Of a stretch of DNA of 64,000 nucleotides, positions 46,082 through 55,140 are shown piece after piece (within the stretch, counting starts at the first letter, position 1; each line of letters opens with the position of its first letter). Both the position numbers and the translations under genes were made by a program. Under the pieces are notes generated by a model that did no database searches, was not told the origin of the DNA, and saw only the letters and a list, made by a program, of their open reading frames with translations. Source of the stretch: Krasilnikovia cinnamomea (GTDB taxonomy: Bacteria > Actinomycetota > Actinomycetes > Mycobacteriales > Micromonosporaceae); NCBI RefSeq assembly GCF_004217545.1, contig NZ_SHKY01000001.1, positions 6,386,001 through 6,450,000 on the forward strand, read 5' to 3'.

Positions 46082-47611
46082 TTGAGCAGGCATCTAGAGA
46101 TATCGATCGATCGACAATCCAGGATCCCGATCGCGCAACAGACCCGCGACGCCATCCGGCGCATGATCGAGGAGGACATGCTGCAACCGGAGACCCGGCT
46201 GCCCTCAAGCCGGCGACTCGGAATGGACCTCGGCGTCTCGCGCAGCGTGGTGGTGGAGGCGTACGAGCAGTTGATCGCCGAGGGGTATCTGGTCGCCCGG
46301 CGCGGCTCCGGCACCTCCGTCGCACCCTCGGTGCGCCCGCCGCGGGAGTCGGTGCTTGCGGCGCCGCAGCGACCGGTCGCCGCGCGGTGGGACCTGCGCA
46401 CCGGGGGCTGCGACGCGTCCTGGTTCCCCAGGCAGGAGTGGGTGCGCTGCCTGACCGCGGTGATCAGCGCGGCCGGCCCGAGCGAGCTGGGATACGCCAC
46501 CCCCGCCGGGCCCCCCGCCGTACGGCAGGCGGCCGCCGGCTACCTCAGCCGGGTGCGCGGCGTACGGGCCCGCGCCGACCGGGTCATGATGACGGCCGGG
46601 TTCGCGCAGGGCCTCGCGCTGCTCTGCGCGGTGCTGCGGGAGCGCGGTCACGAGGTGGTGGCCGTGGAGGACCCCGGCCATCCCGGCGAGCGGCAGTTCA
46701 TGTCCCGGGCCGGGCTGCGGCCGGTCGGCGTCCCGGTCGACGCCGACGGCCTCGTCGTCGACGAGCTGTACCGCACGGGTGCCCGCGCGGTGGTGGTCAC
46801 CCCGGCCTGCCAGTTTCCGACCGGCGTGCCGCTGGCCGCGCACCGCAAGGCCGAGCTGGTCGAGTGGGCGCACCGGGTCGACGGCTTCGTCATCGAGGAC
46901 GACTTCGAGAGCGCCTTCGTGGCCGCCGCCGACCGGGCGCCGGCGCTGCAGAGCCTGGCCCCCGACCGGGTGGTCTACGCCGGCAGCGCCAGCAAGGTCC
47001 TGGCGCCGGCGCTGCGCCTCGGCTGGCTGGTGGTGCCGTCCCCGCTGATGCCCGGCCTGGAGTTCGTCAGGTCCAGCCGGGACTTCGGGTGTTCCGGGCT
47101 GGAACAGCTCGCCTTCGCCCGGTTCCTGGAGACCGGCGGTTTCGACCGGCACCTGCGCCGCGTGCGCGACGAGGTACGCAAGCGGCGTGAGCAGGTCCGG
47201 GACGATGCCCTGCGGCTGCTGCCCGGGGTACGGCCGATCGGCGCCGCCAGCGGCCTGCAGACCTACCTGGAGTTGCCCGCCGGATGCGACGAGGCCGCGC
47301 TGCTGCGGGCGGCACAGGCCCGATCCGTGCTGGTGCACGGCGCGCAGTTCTACCGGATCAACCGTGCCGTCCAGCCCGGCGCCGTGGTCGTCAGCTATGC
47401 GACCGTGCACCGCCCGGGTCTGTCGCGTGCGATGGCGGCGCTCGGCATCGCGTACCGGGAGGTCTGTACCGGACCACCGGTCCGCCATCACCGGGGCGGC
47501 AAGTCGATGCGTACGGGATTGGGCGCACATGCCGTTGATCCCGCCCGCGAGTTGCGGGTTCCCGTCACAGCCTCGCCGCCCCTGGGTCCCCGCGTGGTCC
47601 GGCCCGGTTGA
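46082..47611 (+). CDS. MocR-type regulator, probable pathway-specific regulator of the chorismate-derived cluster
   Basis: A ~509-residue GntR-aminotransferase fusion. The winged helix at ~6-75 (ISIDRQSRIPIAQQTRDAIR, PSSRRLGMDLGVSRSVVVEAYEQLIAEG, RRGSGTSVAPS) is followed by a PLP domain with MTAGFAQGLALLCAVL, VIEDDFESAF and PLP lysine Lys305 in AGSASKVLAPALRLGW. About 50 residues beyond the usual end (after MAALGIAYREV) form an unstructured basic tail. The TTG at 46082 with GGGGGACGAG upstream is preferred; an in-frame TTG at 46013 would add 23 residues of unlikely sequence. It is divergent from the TrpE-like operon and convergent (3-base gap) with the acyl-CoA ligase. It probably senses PLP or an amino acid made by the pathway. 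Confidence 0.88.
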   Translation: MSRHLEISIDRQSRIPIAQQTRDAIRRMIEEDMLQPETRLPSSRRLGMDLGVSRSVVVEAYEQLIAEGYLVARRGSGTSVAPSVRPPRESVLAAPQRPVAARWDLRTGGCDASWFPRQEWVRCLTAVISAAGPSELGYATPAGPPAVRQAAAGYLSRVRGVRARADRVMMTAGFAQGLALLCAVLRERGHEVVAVEDPGHPGERQFMSRAGLRPVGVPVDADGLVVDELYRTGARAVVVTPACQFPTGVPLAAHRKAELVEWAHRVDGFVIEDDFESAFVAAADRAPALQSLAPDRVVYAGSASKVLAPALRLGWLVVPSPLMPGLEFVRSSRDFGCSGLEQLAFARFLETGGFDRHLRRVRDEVRKRREQVRDDALRLLPGVRPIGAASGLQTYLELPAGCDEAALLRAAQARSVLVHGAQFYRINRAVQPGAVVVSYATVHRPGLSRAMAALGIAYREVCTGPPVRHHRGGKSMRTGLGAHAVDPARELRVPVTASPPLGPRVVRPG

Positions 47612-47614
47612 CGG

Positions 47615-49138
47615 TCAGTTGACCTCGCGTTCGTGGCCCGCCCAGTACGGCTCGCGCAGCTTGAACTTCTGGATCTTGCCGGTGGCGGTGCGCGGCAGCG
47701 CGTCGAGGAACTCCACCCGCTTGGGGCACTTGAAACCGGCCAGGTGATCCCGGCAGTGGGTGATGATGTCCTGGGCGGTGAGCGGTCGGCCGTCGGTGAC
47801 CACCAGCGCAGTGACCAGCTCGCCCCAGGTCTCGTCGGGGATGCCGATCACGGCCGCCTCCCGGACCGCCGGGTGCGAGATGAGTGCGTCCTCGACCTCG
47901 ATCGAGGACACGTTCTCGCCGCCGGTGATGATGACGTCCTTCTTCCGGTCCGAGATCGTCAGATAGCCGTCGGTGAACGTGCCGCCGTCGCCGGTGTGGA
48001 ACCAGTTCCCGGCCTGTGCCCGTGCGGTCTCCTCGGGGTTGGCCCAGTAGCCCTCCAGGTTGGTGTTGGACTGGGCCAGCACCTGGCCGTCCTCGTCGAT
48101 CCTGATCCGGGTGCCGAGCGCGGGCGCGCCGGCCCGGCCGAGGAGGCCGGCCTGCTCGTGCGGGTCGAGGCCGGTCCACTCGGCGCGCATGCGGTTGACC
48201 GTCAGCAGCGGTGAGGTCTCGGTCAGGCCGTAGATCTGGAGGAACTCCCAGCCCAGTTCGGCGCGGATCCGCTCGATGGTGCGGGTGGGTGGCGGGGCAC
48301 CGGCCACCACGACGCGTACCCGGTCACGGCCGGGGACCTCCCCGTCCCACGTCGCGGCGGCGTCCAGTACGGCGGTGACCACCGCGGGCGCGGCGCACAG
48401 GATGGTGACGCCGTGCCGGTCGATGCGACGCAGGATCTCGGCGCCGTCGACCTTGCGCAGCACGATGTGCCGCCCGCCGAGCCCGGTCAGCGCGTACGGC
48501 ATGCCCCAGCCGTTGGCGTGGAACATCGGCAGGGTGTGCAGCAGCACGTCATGGTCGGACAGGGTGGTGTGCAGTCCGAAGGTGACGGCGTTGAGCCACA
48601 GGTTGCGGTGGGTCAGCTGGACACCCTTGGGCCGTGCCGTGGTGCCGGAGGTGTAGTTCAGCGTCGCGGTGGCCGACTCGTCACCCGCCCACGGCGCCGG
48701 GTCGGCGGTGCTGCCGAAGATCTCGTCGTCGTCCCCGAGCGTGCAGACGTGCTTCGCGGTGACCGTGTCGCACAGGTGCTCCAGCTCCGGGTCGACGAGC
48801 AGGACCTCGGCGCCGGAGTGCTCCACGATGTACTTCACCTCCGCGGCCGACAGCCGGAAGTTGACCGGCACCAGGATGCGGCCCCAACCGGAGACACCGA
48901 AGAACGACACGAGCAGGCGGGCCGCGTTGTGCGACACGATCGCCACCCGGCCGCCGACCGGTACGCCCAGCGCGTCGAGCCCGGCGGCCTGGGCCCGGGC
49001 CAGCCTGGCGACCTCCCGATAGGTCAGTGAGCCCCAGGAGGGGGCGGGCTGCTGGGGCTCGTCGACGACCCCGACGCGGTCGGCGTACACCAGTTCGGCA
49101 CGGTCCAGGAAATCGCGTACGCCCAGATCGAAGAACAC
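47615..49138 (-). CDS. Acyl-CoA ligase (AMP-forming, FadD-like)
   Basis: A 507-residue adenylate-forming enzyme. LNYTSGTTARPKGVQLTHRN is the P-loop, followed by HANGWGMPYALTGLGG, GLTETSPLLTVN, WFHTGDGGTFTDGYLTISDRKKDVIITGGENVSSIEVE and the C-terminal catalytic lysine in PRTATGKIQKFKL. It resembles medium/long-chain fatty acid-CoA ligases; an aromatic acid substrate cannot be excluded. The GTG at 49138 is preceded by GAGAGGA. The gene is convergent with the cluster's MocR gene and divergent from the next gene, so it is its own transcription unit and its link to the cluster is uncertain. Confidence 0.88.
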   Translation of the reverse strand: MFFDLGVRDFLDRAELVYADRVGVVDEPQQPAPSWGSLTYREVARLARAQAAGLDALGVPVGGRVAIVSHNAARLLVSFFGVSGWGRILVPVNFRLSAAEVKYIVEHSGAEVLLVDPELEHLCDTVTAKHVCTLGDDDEIFGSTADPAPWAGDESATATLNYTSGTTARPKGVQLTHRNLWLNAVTFGLHTTLSDHDVLLHTLPMFHANGWGMPYALTGLGGRHIVLRKVDGAEILRRIDRHGVTILCAAPAVVTAVLDAAATWDGEVPGRDRVRVVVAGAPPPTRTIERIRAELGWEFLQIYGLTETSPLLTVNRMRAEWTGLDPHEQAGLLGRAGAPALGTRIRIDEDGQVLAQSNTNLEGYWANPEETARAQAGNWFHTGDGGTFTDGYLTISDRKKDVIITGGENVSSIEVEDALISHPAVREAAVIGIPDETWGELVTALVVTDGRPLTAQDIITHCRDHLAGFKCPKRVEFLDALPRTATGKIQKFKLREPYWAGHEREVN

Positions 49139-49300
49139 GTGACGGTCCTCTCGCTCGCTGAACCCCCATGGTGCGCCACACCCCCGTGGCCGACAACGCA
49201 CGACCCACGCTCCGCACGTCAGCCTGGACCGTTGGCCGGGACATCTGTCCCGCCGCGCCCGGGCCAACGGCTTGCTCTGACGCGGGTAGCATCGGCCGGC

Positions 49301-50095
49301 ATGATCGAGAACGCCCGTGGTGCCTTCCGCCGGTTGCATGAGGCGGGCACGTTCGTCATACCGAACCCGTGGGACGTGCCGTCGGCGCGGTTGCTGGCAG
49401 GCCTGGGCTTCCCGGCGCTGGCCACCACGAGTTCCGGGTTCGCCGCCTCCCTCGGCCGCGCCGACCAGCGCGCCACCCGCGACGAGCTGGTCGCCCACGT
49501 CGCCACGCTGACCGCTGCCGTCGAGATACCGGTGTCCGTGGACGCCGAGCGCGGGTACGCGGCGGACCCGGCGGGCGTCGCCGAGACCGTACGGATGCTG
49601 GCGGAGGCCGGCGCCAGCGGCGTGTCGATCGAGGACTACGACCCCGCCACGGAGCGCATCGATCCCGTGGGGGTCGCGGTCGAGCGGATCGCCGCGGCCG
49701 CCGAGGTGTGCGCCCGCTACGGCCTGGTGCTCACGGGTCGCGCCGAGAACCATCTCTACGGCATCGGCGACCTGCGGGACACCATCGACCGCCTGCTCGC
49801 CTACCGGGACGCGGGCGCCGCATGCCTGTACGCCCCGGGGCTGGCCGATCTCGGCGACATCGCCGCCGTGGTCCGCGAGACCGGCGCGGCGGTGAACGTG
49901 CTGGCGCTGCGGCACGGCCCGACCGTGGCGCAACTCGCCACCGCCGGCGTGCGGCGGGTGTCGACGGGAGGCAGCCTGGCCTGGGCGGCGTACGGTGCGC
50001 TGGTGGACGCCGCGACGGAGCTGCGCGACAGCGGCACCAGTGGCTACCTCGACCGGGCGCTGCCGCGCGCGCTGCGCGACTCGGCCTTCCGCTGA
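49301..50095 (+). CDS. Isocitrate lyase / PEP mutase superfamily protein
   Basis: A 264-residue TIM-barrel protein. VIPNPWDVPSARLLAGLGFPALATTSSGFAASLG, then VSVDAERGYA (metal-binding Asp), then GVSIEDYD and LTGRAENHLYG match the isocitrate lyase/phosphoenolpyruvate mutase superfamily, in the small subgroup annotated as ICL/PEPM family. The KKCGH motif of true isocitrate lyases is absent. Members cleave or rearrange C-C or P-C bonds of 2-hydroxy or 2-oxo acids; the substrate here is unknown. The start is the ATG at 49301, and the next gene (purine operon) begins 218 bases later on the same strand. Confidence 0.85.
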   Translation: MIENARGAFRRLHEAGTFVIPNPWDVPSARLLAGLGFPALATTSSGFAASLGRADQRATRDELVAHVATLTAAVEIPVSVDAERGYAADPAGVAETVRMLAEAGASGVSIEDYDPATERIDPVGVAVERIAAAAEVCARYGLVLTGRAENHLYGIGDLRDTIDRLLAYRDAGAACLYAPGLADLGDIAAVVRETGAAVNVLALRHGPTVAQLATAGVRRVSTGGSLAWAAYGALVDAATELRDSGTSGYLDRALPRALRDSAFR

Positions 50096-50313
50096 TCTAC
50101 GTCGATCCCGCCCGGGGTCGTGGCGGGTCTGTCCGGCGGCGGGCCGCCCTTCCGCGGGTCGCGGGATCTTCCCGGCGGGGACCGGCAGGGCTAGAGTGGG
50201 CCACGGCTCGGGCGCGTTGTTCGCATGGATAACCAACCGCCCCCAGCATCACACCGCCAACCATGTGCCGGCCCAACGCGGCCCGGGTACAGCACGGCGG
50301 ACGGGAGCTGGAC

Positions 50314-51744
50314 ATGGTCGCTGCCAAGATCCATGTCAACGGGCGGGACATTCCGCTCGGCGACATCCCCGCGCACACCACCGCACTCGAGTGGCTGCGC
50401 GGGATCGGTCTGACCGGCTGCAAGGAAGGCTGCGGCGAGGGGGAGTGCGGCGCCTGCTCGGTGCTCGTCGCCCGCGCCGGGGTGGACACGCCGACCGAAT
50501 GGGTGGCGGTCAACGCCTGCCTGCTGCCCGCCGCCGGGCTCGACGGGCAGGAGGTCGTCACCGTCGAGGGGCTGGGCGACCCGGACCACCTGCACCCGGT
50601 GCAGCACGAGATGGCCGTGCGCGGCGGTTCCCAGTGCGGCTACTGCACGCCCGGCTTCGTGTGCAGCATGGCCGCCGAGTTCTACCGCCCGGGCCGGGAG
50701 GCGGACCGGCCGGACGCCGACCACGGGCCGAACGGATTCGACCTGCACGCGCTCAGCGGCAACCTGTGCCGGTGCACCGGGTACCGGCCGATCCGTGACG
50801 CCGCGTACGCGCTCGGTGCCGCGCCCGGCGGCGACCCGCTGGCCCGCCGCCGCGACGAGCCCGCGCCGCCGCCCCGGCCCACCCGGCTGCGGCACGGCGA
50901 CGGCGCGTTCGTGCGTCCCGCCGCGTTGGCCGACGCGCTCACGCTGCTGCGGGAGCACCCGGAGGCGACCGTCGTCGCGGGCGCCACGGACTGGGGCGTC
51001 GAGGTCAACCTGCGCGGCGCGCGGGCCGTGCTGGCCGTGGCGATCGACCGGCTGCCGGAACTGCGGGGCTTCACCGTCGGCCCCGACCACATCGAGGCCG
51101 GCGCCGCGCTGACCCTCACCGAGTTCGAACGCCGCCTGGCGGGCCGGGTGCCGCTGCTCGACCAGCTGTTCCCGGTGTTCGCCTCCCGGCTCATCCGCAA
51201 CAGCGCCACCGTCGGCGGCAACCTGGGCACCGGGTCGCCCATCGGCGACTGCGCGCCGGTGCTGCTCGCCCTGGACGCCACGGTGTTGCTGACCAGCGCC
51301 GACGGGGAGCGGGAGGTGCCGCTGGCCGACTACTTCACCGGATACCGGCGCAGCGTCCGGCGACCCGGCGAGCTGATCCGCGCGGTGCGGATCCCGCTGC
51401 CGCCCGCCGGTCTCGCCGCCTTCCACAAGATCTCGAAGCGGCGCTTCGACGACATCTCCAGCGTGGCCGCCGCCTTCGCCCTGGACGTCGTCGACGGCAC
51501 GGTGGTCCGCGCCCGGATCGGGCTCGGCGGCGTCGCGGCCACCCCCATCCGCGCCCGCGCCACCGAGGCCGCCCTGGAGGGCGAGCCGTGGTCCGCGGCG
51601 ACGGCCGACGCCGCCGCGCGGGTGCTGCGCGGCGAGGGCACCCCGCTGGACGACCACCGGGCCAGCGCCGCGTACCGGGCCGCGATGCTCGAGCAGGGCC
51701 TGCGCAAGCTGTGGGCGGACCGCCCGCCGGAGGCGACGGCATGA
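50314..51744 (+). CDS. xdhA: Xanthine dehydrogenase small subunit (2Fe-2S and FAD)
   Basis: A 476-residue protein. Two 2Fe-2S domains come first: TGCKEGCGEGECGACSV...NAC, and QCGYCTPGFVCSM with GNLCRCTGYRPI. A Pro-rich linker leads to the FAD domain (VRPAALADALTLLREHPEATVVAGATDWGVEV, SRLIRNSATVGGNLGTGSPIGD, KISKRRFDDISSV). It transfers electrons from the molybdenum subunit to FAD and NAD+ in hypoxanthine/xanthine oxidation to urate. The ATG at 50314 has GGGAG upstream. The stop overlaps the next start (ATGA at 51741), and the whole xdhA-xdhB-xdhC-guaD set is translationally coupled. Confidence 0.92.
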   Translation: MVAAKIHVNGRDIPLGDIPAHTTALEWLRGIGLTGCKEGCGEGECGACSVLVARAGVDTPTEWVAVNACLLPAAGLDGQEVVTVEGLGDPDHLHPVQHEMAVRGGSQCGYCTPGFVCSMAAEFYRPGREADRPDADHGPNGFDLHALSGNLCRCTGYRPIRDAAYALGAAPGGDPLARRRDEPAPPPRPTRLRHGDGAFVRPAALADALTLLREHPEATVVAGATDWGVEVNLRGARAVLAVAIDRLPELRGFTVGPDHIEAGAALTLTEFERRLAGRVPLLDQLFPVFASRLIRNSATVGGNLGTGSPIGDCAPVLLALDATVLLTSADGEREVPLADYFTGYRRSVRRPGELIRAVRIPLPPAGLAAFHKISKRRFDDISSVAAAFALDVVDGTVVRARIGLGGVAATPIRARATEAALEGEPWSAATADAAARVLRGEGTPLDDHRASAAYRAAMLEQGLRKLWADRPPEATA

Positions 51745-51911
51745 GCGAGTGCACCGAGCGCAGCGAGGGCCGCGAGCGCATGCCCGGCCAGCACGGCATG
51801 AGCGAGTGCACCGAGCGCAGCGAGGGCCGCGAGCGCATGCCCGGCCAGCACGGCATGAGCGAGTGCACCGAGCGCAGCGAGGGCCGCGAGCGCATGCCCG
51901 GCCAGCACAGC
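51741..51911 (+). repeat. Three tandem 57-bp repeats at the start of xdhB
   Basis: Copies at 51741-51797, 51798-51854 and 51855-51911 are identical except for the last codon of the third (GGC to AGC). Each begins with ATG and encodes MSECTERSEGRERMPGQHG (or -S). As 57 is a multiple of three, copy number can vary without breaking the frame. A related sequence forms the start of the PchB-like gene (37958-37917). Confidence 0.9.
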
Positions 51912-54287
51912 ATGAGGGAACTGTCCGCGCGGCCGGAGAACGCCGCCGTCGGGGTCGCGATTCCGCACGAGAGCGCCACGCTGCACGTCACCGGCGCCGC
52001 GCTGTACACCGAGGACCTCGTGGTTCGCACCAAGGACGTGCTGCACGCCCACCCGGTGCAGGTACCGCACGCCCACGCCCGGGTCACCGCGCTGCGCGTC
52101 GCGCCCGCGCTGGCCGTGCCCGGCGTCGTCCGGGTGCTCACCGCCGCCGACGTGCCCGGCGTCAACGACGGCGGGGTCAAGCACGACGAGCCGCTCTTCC
52201 CCGACGAGGTGATGTTCTTCGGGCACGCCGTGTGCTGGGTGCTCGCCGAGACCGCCGAGGCGGCCCGGCTCGGCGCCGCGGCGGTCGAGGTCGACGTGGC
52301 GCCGCTGCCGTCGCACGTCACCCTCGCCGACGCGATCGCCGCGGGCAGCTTCCAGGGCGCCAAACCCCAGGTCGTGCGCGGCGACGTCGAGGCGGGGCTG
52401 GCCGGCGCCGCGCACGTGTTCCACGGCGCGCTGGAGTTCGCCGGGCAGGAGCATTTCTACCTCGAAACGCAGTGCGCGCTCGCGCACGTCGACGAGGCCG
52501 GGCAGATCTTCGTGCAGAGCAGCACCCAGCATCCCTCGGAGACCCAGGAGATCGTCGCGCACGTGCTGGGCCGCGCCAGCCACGAGGTGACCGTGCAGTG
52601 CCTGCGCATGGGCGGTGGTTTCGGCGGCAAGGAGATGCAGCCGCACGGCTTCGCGGCGATCGCCGCGCTGGGTGCCACGCTGACCGGCCGTCCGGTGCTG
52701 GTCCGCCTCACCCGGACCCAGGACCTCACCATGACCGGCAAGCGGCACGGCTTCCACGTCGACTGGCGGGTCGGCTTCGACGCCGACGGGCGGCTGGCGG
52801 CCCTGGACGCCACGTTGACCGCCGACGGCGGCTGGAGCCTGGACCTGTCGGAGCCGGTGCTGGCCCGCGCGCTGTGCCACGTCGACAACGCGTACTGGCT
52901 GCCGCACGCGCGGCTCACCGGGCGCATCGCGCGTACCCACAAGACGTCCAGCACCGCGTTCCGCGGCTTCGGCGGTCCGCAGGGGATGATGGTCATCGAG
53001 GACATTCTCGGCCGTTGCGCGCCGCTGCTCGGCATCGACCCCGCCGAGCTGCGCCGGCGCAACTTCTACCAGGAAGGCCAGAGCACACCGTACGGGCAGC
53101 CGGTGCGCCACCCGGAGCGGCTGCACCGGCTGTGGCAGCAGGTTCTCGACAGCGGCGAGGTCGCCGAACGGCAGCAGCGGATCGCCGCGTTCAACGCCGC
53201 CCACCCGCACACCAAGCGCGCTCTGGCGCTCACCCCGGTCAAGTTCGGCATCTCCTTCAACTTCACCGCGTTCAACCAGGCCGGCGCGCTCGTGCACGTC
53301 TACAAGGACGGTTCCGTCCTGATCAACCACGGCGGCACGGAGATGGGCCAGGGCCTGCACACCAAGATGTTGCAGGTGGCCGCGACCACATTGGGCATTC
53401 CGCTGGCCCGGGTGCGGTTGGCGCCGACCCGTACCGACAAGGTGCCCAACACGTCGGCCACGGCGGCCAGCTCCGGCGCCGACCTCAACGGCGGCGCCGT
53501 CAGGAACGCCTGCGCGCAGATCCGGGACCGGCTCGCCGCGGTGGCCGGCACCATGCTCGGCGCCGACGCCGCCGACGTACGCATCATCGACGGCGTCGCC
53601 CGGCGGGCCGGTGCCGCCGACGGCGTCGGCTGGGACGAGCTGGTCCGCGCGGCCTACTTCCAGCGGGTGCAGCTGTTCGCCGCGGGCTTCTACCGCACCG
53701 AGGGCCTGCACTGGGACGCGTCGGTGATGCGGGGCTCACCGTTCAAGTACTTCGCGTACGGGGTGGCGGCCGCCGAGGTGGAGGTGGACGGGTTCACCGG
53801 GGCGAACCGCACCCGGCGGGTCGACATCGTGCACGACGTCGGGGACAGCCTGTCCCCGCTGATCGACGTCGGGCAGATCGAGGGCGGCTTCGTGCAGGGC
53901 GCGGGCTGGCTCACCCTGGAGGACCTGCGCTGGGAGACCGGGGGGCCGGCTCGCGGTCGATTGAGTACGCAGGGTGCCAGCACCTACAAGCTGCCCGGCC
54001 TGTTCGACATGCCGGAGGTCTTCCACGTCACGCTGCTGACCGACGCCACCGAGGACGGCGTCGTCTACGGCTCCAAGGCGGTCGGTGAGCCACCGCTGAT
54101 GCTCGCCTTCTGCGTCCGCGAGGCGCTGCGCCAGGCCGCCGCGGCGTTCGGTCCGGCGGGCATCAGCGTCGACCTGGCCTCCCCGGCCACCCCGGAGGCG
54201 GTGTTCTGGGCGGTCGAGCGGGCCCGCACCGGCGACGGGCGCGGCCAGGTGCTCGAACGGGCCGGCGAGGCGGTGCACCATGGCTGA
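51741..54287 (+). CDS. xdhB: Xanthine dehydrogenase molybdenum-binding subunit
   Basis: An 848-residue protein from the coupled ATG at 51741, or 791 residues from the ATG at 51912 (MRELSARPENAAVG), where similarity to the family starts. ESATLHVTGAALYTEDL, AGQEHFYLETQ, MGGGFGGKEMQPH, RLTRTQDLTMTGKRH, FRGFGGPQGM and the C-terminal VYGSKAVGEPPLMLAFCV with its Glu (the catalytic base of this family) are all present, so the enzyme looks complete. It holds the molybdopterin cofactor and hydroxylates hypoxanthine/xanthine. The extra N-terminal 57 residues come from three tandem repeats, each offering its own ATG. The 3' end overlaps xdhC by 8 bases. Confidence 0.92.
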   Translation: MSECTERSEGRERMPGQHGMSECTERSEGRERMPGQHGMSECTERSEGRERMPGQHSMRELSARPENAAVGVAIPHESATLHVTGAALYTEDLVVRTKDVLHAHPVQVPHAHARVTALRVAPALAVPGVVRVLTAADVPGVNDGGVKHDEPLFPDEVMFFGHAVCWVLAETAEAARLGAAAVEVDVAPLPSHVTLADAIAAGSFQGAKPQVVRGDVEAGLAGAAHVFHGALEFAGQEHFYLETQCALAHVDEAGQIFVQSSTQHPSETQEIVAHVLGRASHEVTVQCLRMGGGFGGKEMQPHGFAAIAALGATLTGRPVLVRLTRTQDLTMTGKRHGFHVDWRVGFDADGRLAALDATLTADGGWSLDLSEPVLARALCHVDNAYWLPHARLTGRIARTHKTSSTAFRGFGGPQGMMVIEDILGRCAPLLGIDPAELRRRNFYQEGQSTPYGQPVRHPERLHRLWQQVLDSGEVAERQQRIAAFNAAHPHTKRALALTPVKFGISFNFTAFNQAGALVHVYKDGSVLINHGGTEMGQGLHTKMLQVAATTLGIPLARVRLAPTRTDKVPNTSATAASSGADLNGGAVRNACAQIRDRLAAVAGTMLGADAADVRIIDGVARRAGAADGVGWDELVRAAYFQRVQLFAAGFYRTEGLHWDASVMRGSPFKYFAYGVAAAEVEVDGFTGANRTRRVDIVHDVGDSLSPLIDVGQIEGGFVQGAGWLTLEDLRWETGGPARGRLSTQGASTYKLPGLFDMPEVFHVTLLTDATEDGVVYGSKAVGEPPLMLAFCVREALRQAAAAFGPAGISVDLASPATPEAVFWAVERARTGDGRGQVLERAGEAVHHG

Positions 54288-55140
54288 GCACACCTGGATC
54301 AGCGCGGTGGCGCGTCTGCGCGAGACCCGTGAGCCCGGGGTGCTGGTCATCGTCGCCACGGTCCGCGGGCACGCGCCCCGCGCCGCCGGCGCGAAGCTCG
54401 TGGTCGGCGCGGCCCGTACGTGGGGTTCGGTCGGCGGCGGCAACCTCGAGGCGGTCGCCACCGAGAAGGCGCGCGCGCTGCTGGCCGCCGGCGCGGTCAC
54501 GCCCGAGATGGTCACCGTCGCGCTGTCGGACAAGGCGCCCTACCAGCACGGCGTGCAGTGCTGCGGCGGGGCCGTCACCCTCCTGCTGGAACCGCTGCCC
54601 GCCCCGCCGGTGGTGGCGGTGTTCGGCGTGGGCCACGTCGGTCTGGAGCTGGCCCGCATCCTGGCCCGGCACGACCTCGACCTGCACCTGGTGGACACCC
54701 GCCCGGAGCAGCTGGCTGACGAGCGGCTGGCGGTGCTCGCCGACGCCGTCGCCCAGGTCCACGTGCACCGGCTCGCCGTACTGCCCGAGATCGTGCTCGG
54801 CGAGCTGCCCGCCGGCACCCACGTCCTGATCATGACGCACGACCACGCCGAGGACCTCGCGCTCTGCGACGCGGTGCTGCGCGGCGGCGACTTCGGCTCG
54901 ATCGGCCTCATCGGCTCGGCCGCCAAGTGGGCCCGGTTCCGCGCCGAACTCGCCGCGCACGGCCACGACGCCGCGGCGGTCGAACGGATCACCTCGCCGA
55001 TCGGGATCGACGGCATCCGCGGCAAGGAACCCGCCACGATCGCCGTCAGCGTCGCCGCCGGCCTGCTGCGCACCCTCGACGGCGAGGCCGGGCAGCGCAC
55101 CGCCGCCCCGCTCGCCGCGCCCGTGGACGCCGACGGATGA
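54280..55140 (+). CDS. xdhC: XdhC-type molybdenum cofactor insertion chaperone
   Basis: A 286-residue XdhC/CoxI family protein. GHAPRAAGAKLVVGAARTWGSVGGGNLEAVATEKA is the N-terminal signature, QCCGGAVTLLLEPLP the cysteine pair region, and VVAVFGVGHVGLELARILARHDLDLHLVDTR a Rossmann motif in the second domain. GLIGSAAKWARFRAELA and ITSPIGIDGIRGKEPATIAVSVAAGLL complete the family. It binds sulfurated molybdenum cofactor and inserts it into xanthine dehydrogenase. It starts inside the xdhB 3' end (8-base overlap) and its stop overlaps the guanine deaminase start (ATGA at 55137). Confidence 0.92.
   Translation: MAEHTWISAVARLRETREPGVLVIVATVRGHAPRAAGAKLVVGAARTWGSVGGGNLEAVATEKARALLAAGAVTPEMVTVALSDKAPYQHGVQCCGGAVTLLLEPLPAPPVVAVFGVGHVGLELARILARHDLDLHLVDTRPEQLADERLAVLADAVAQVHVHRLAVLPEIVLGELPAGTHVLIMTHDHAEDLALCDAVLRGGDFGSIGLIGSAAKWARFRAELAAHGHDAAAVERITSPIGIDGIRGKEPATIAVSVAAGLLRTLDGEAGQRTAAPLAAPVDADG

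Noticed and set aside
51741..51911. Possible CRISPR array
   Set aside because: The three repeats are contiguous without spacers, are coding in frame and have no cas genes nearby; they are a tandem repeat at the xdhB start.
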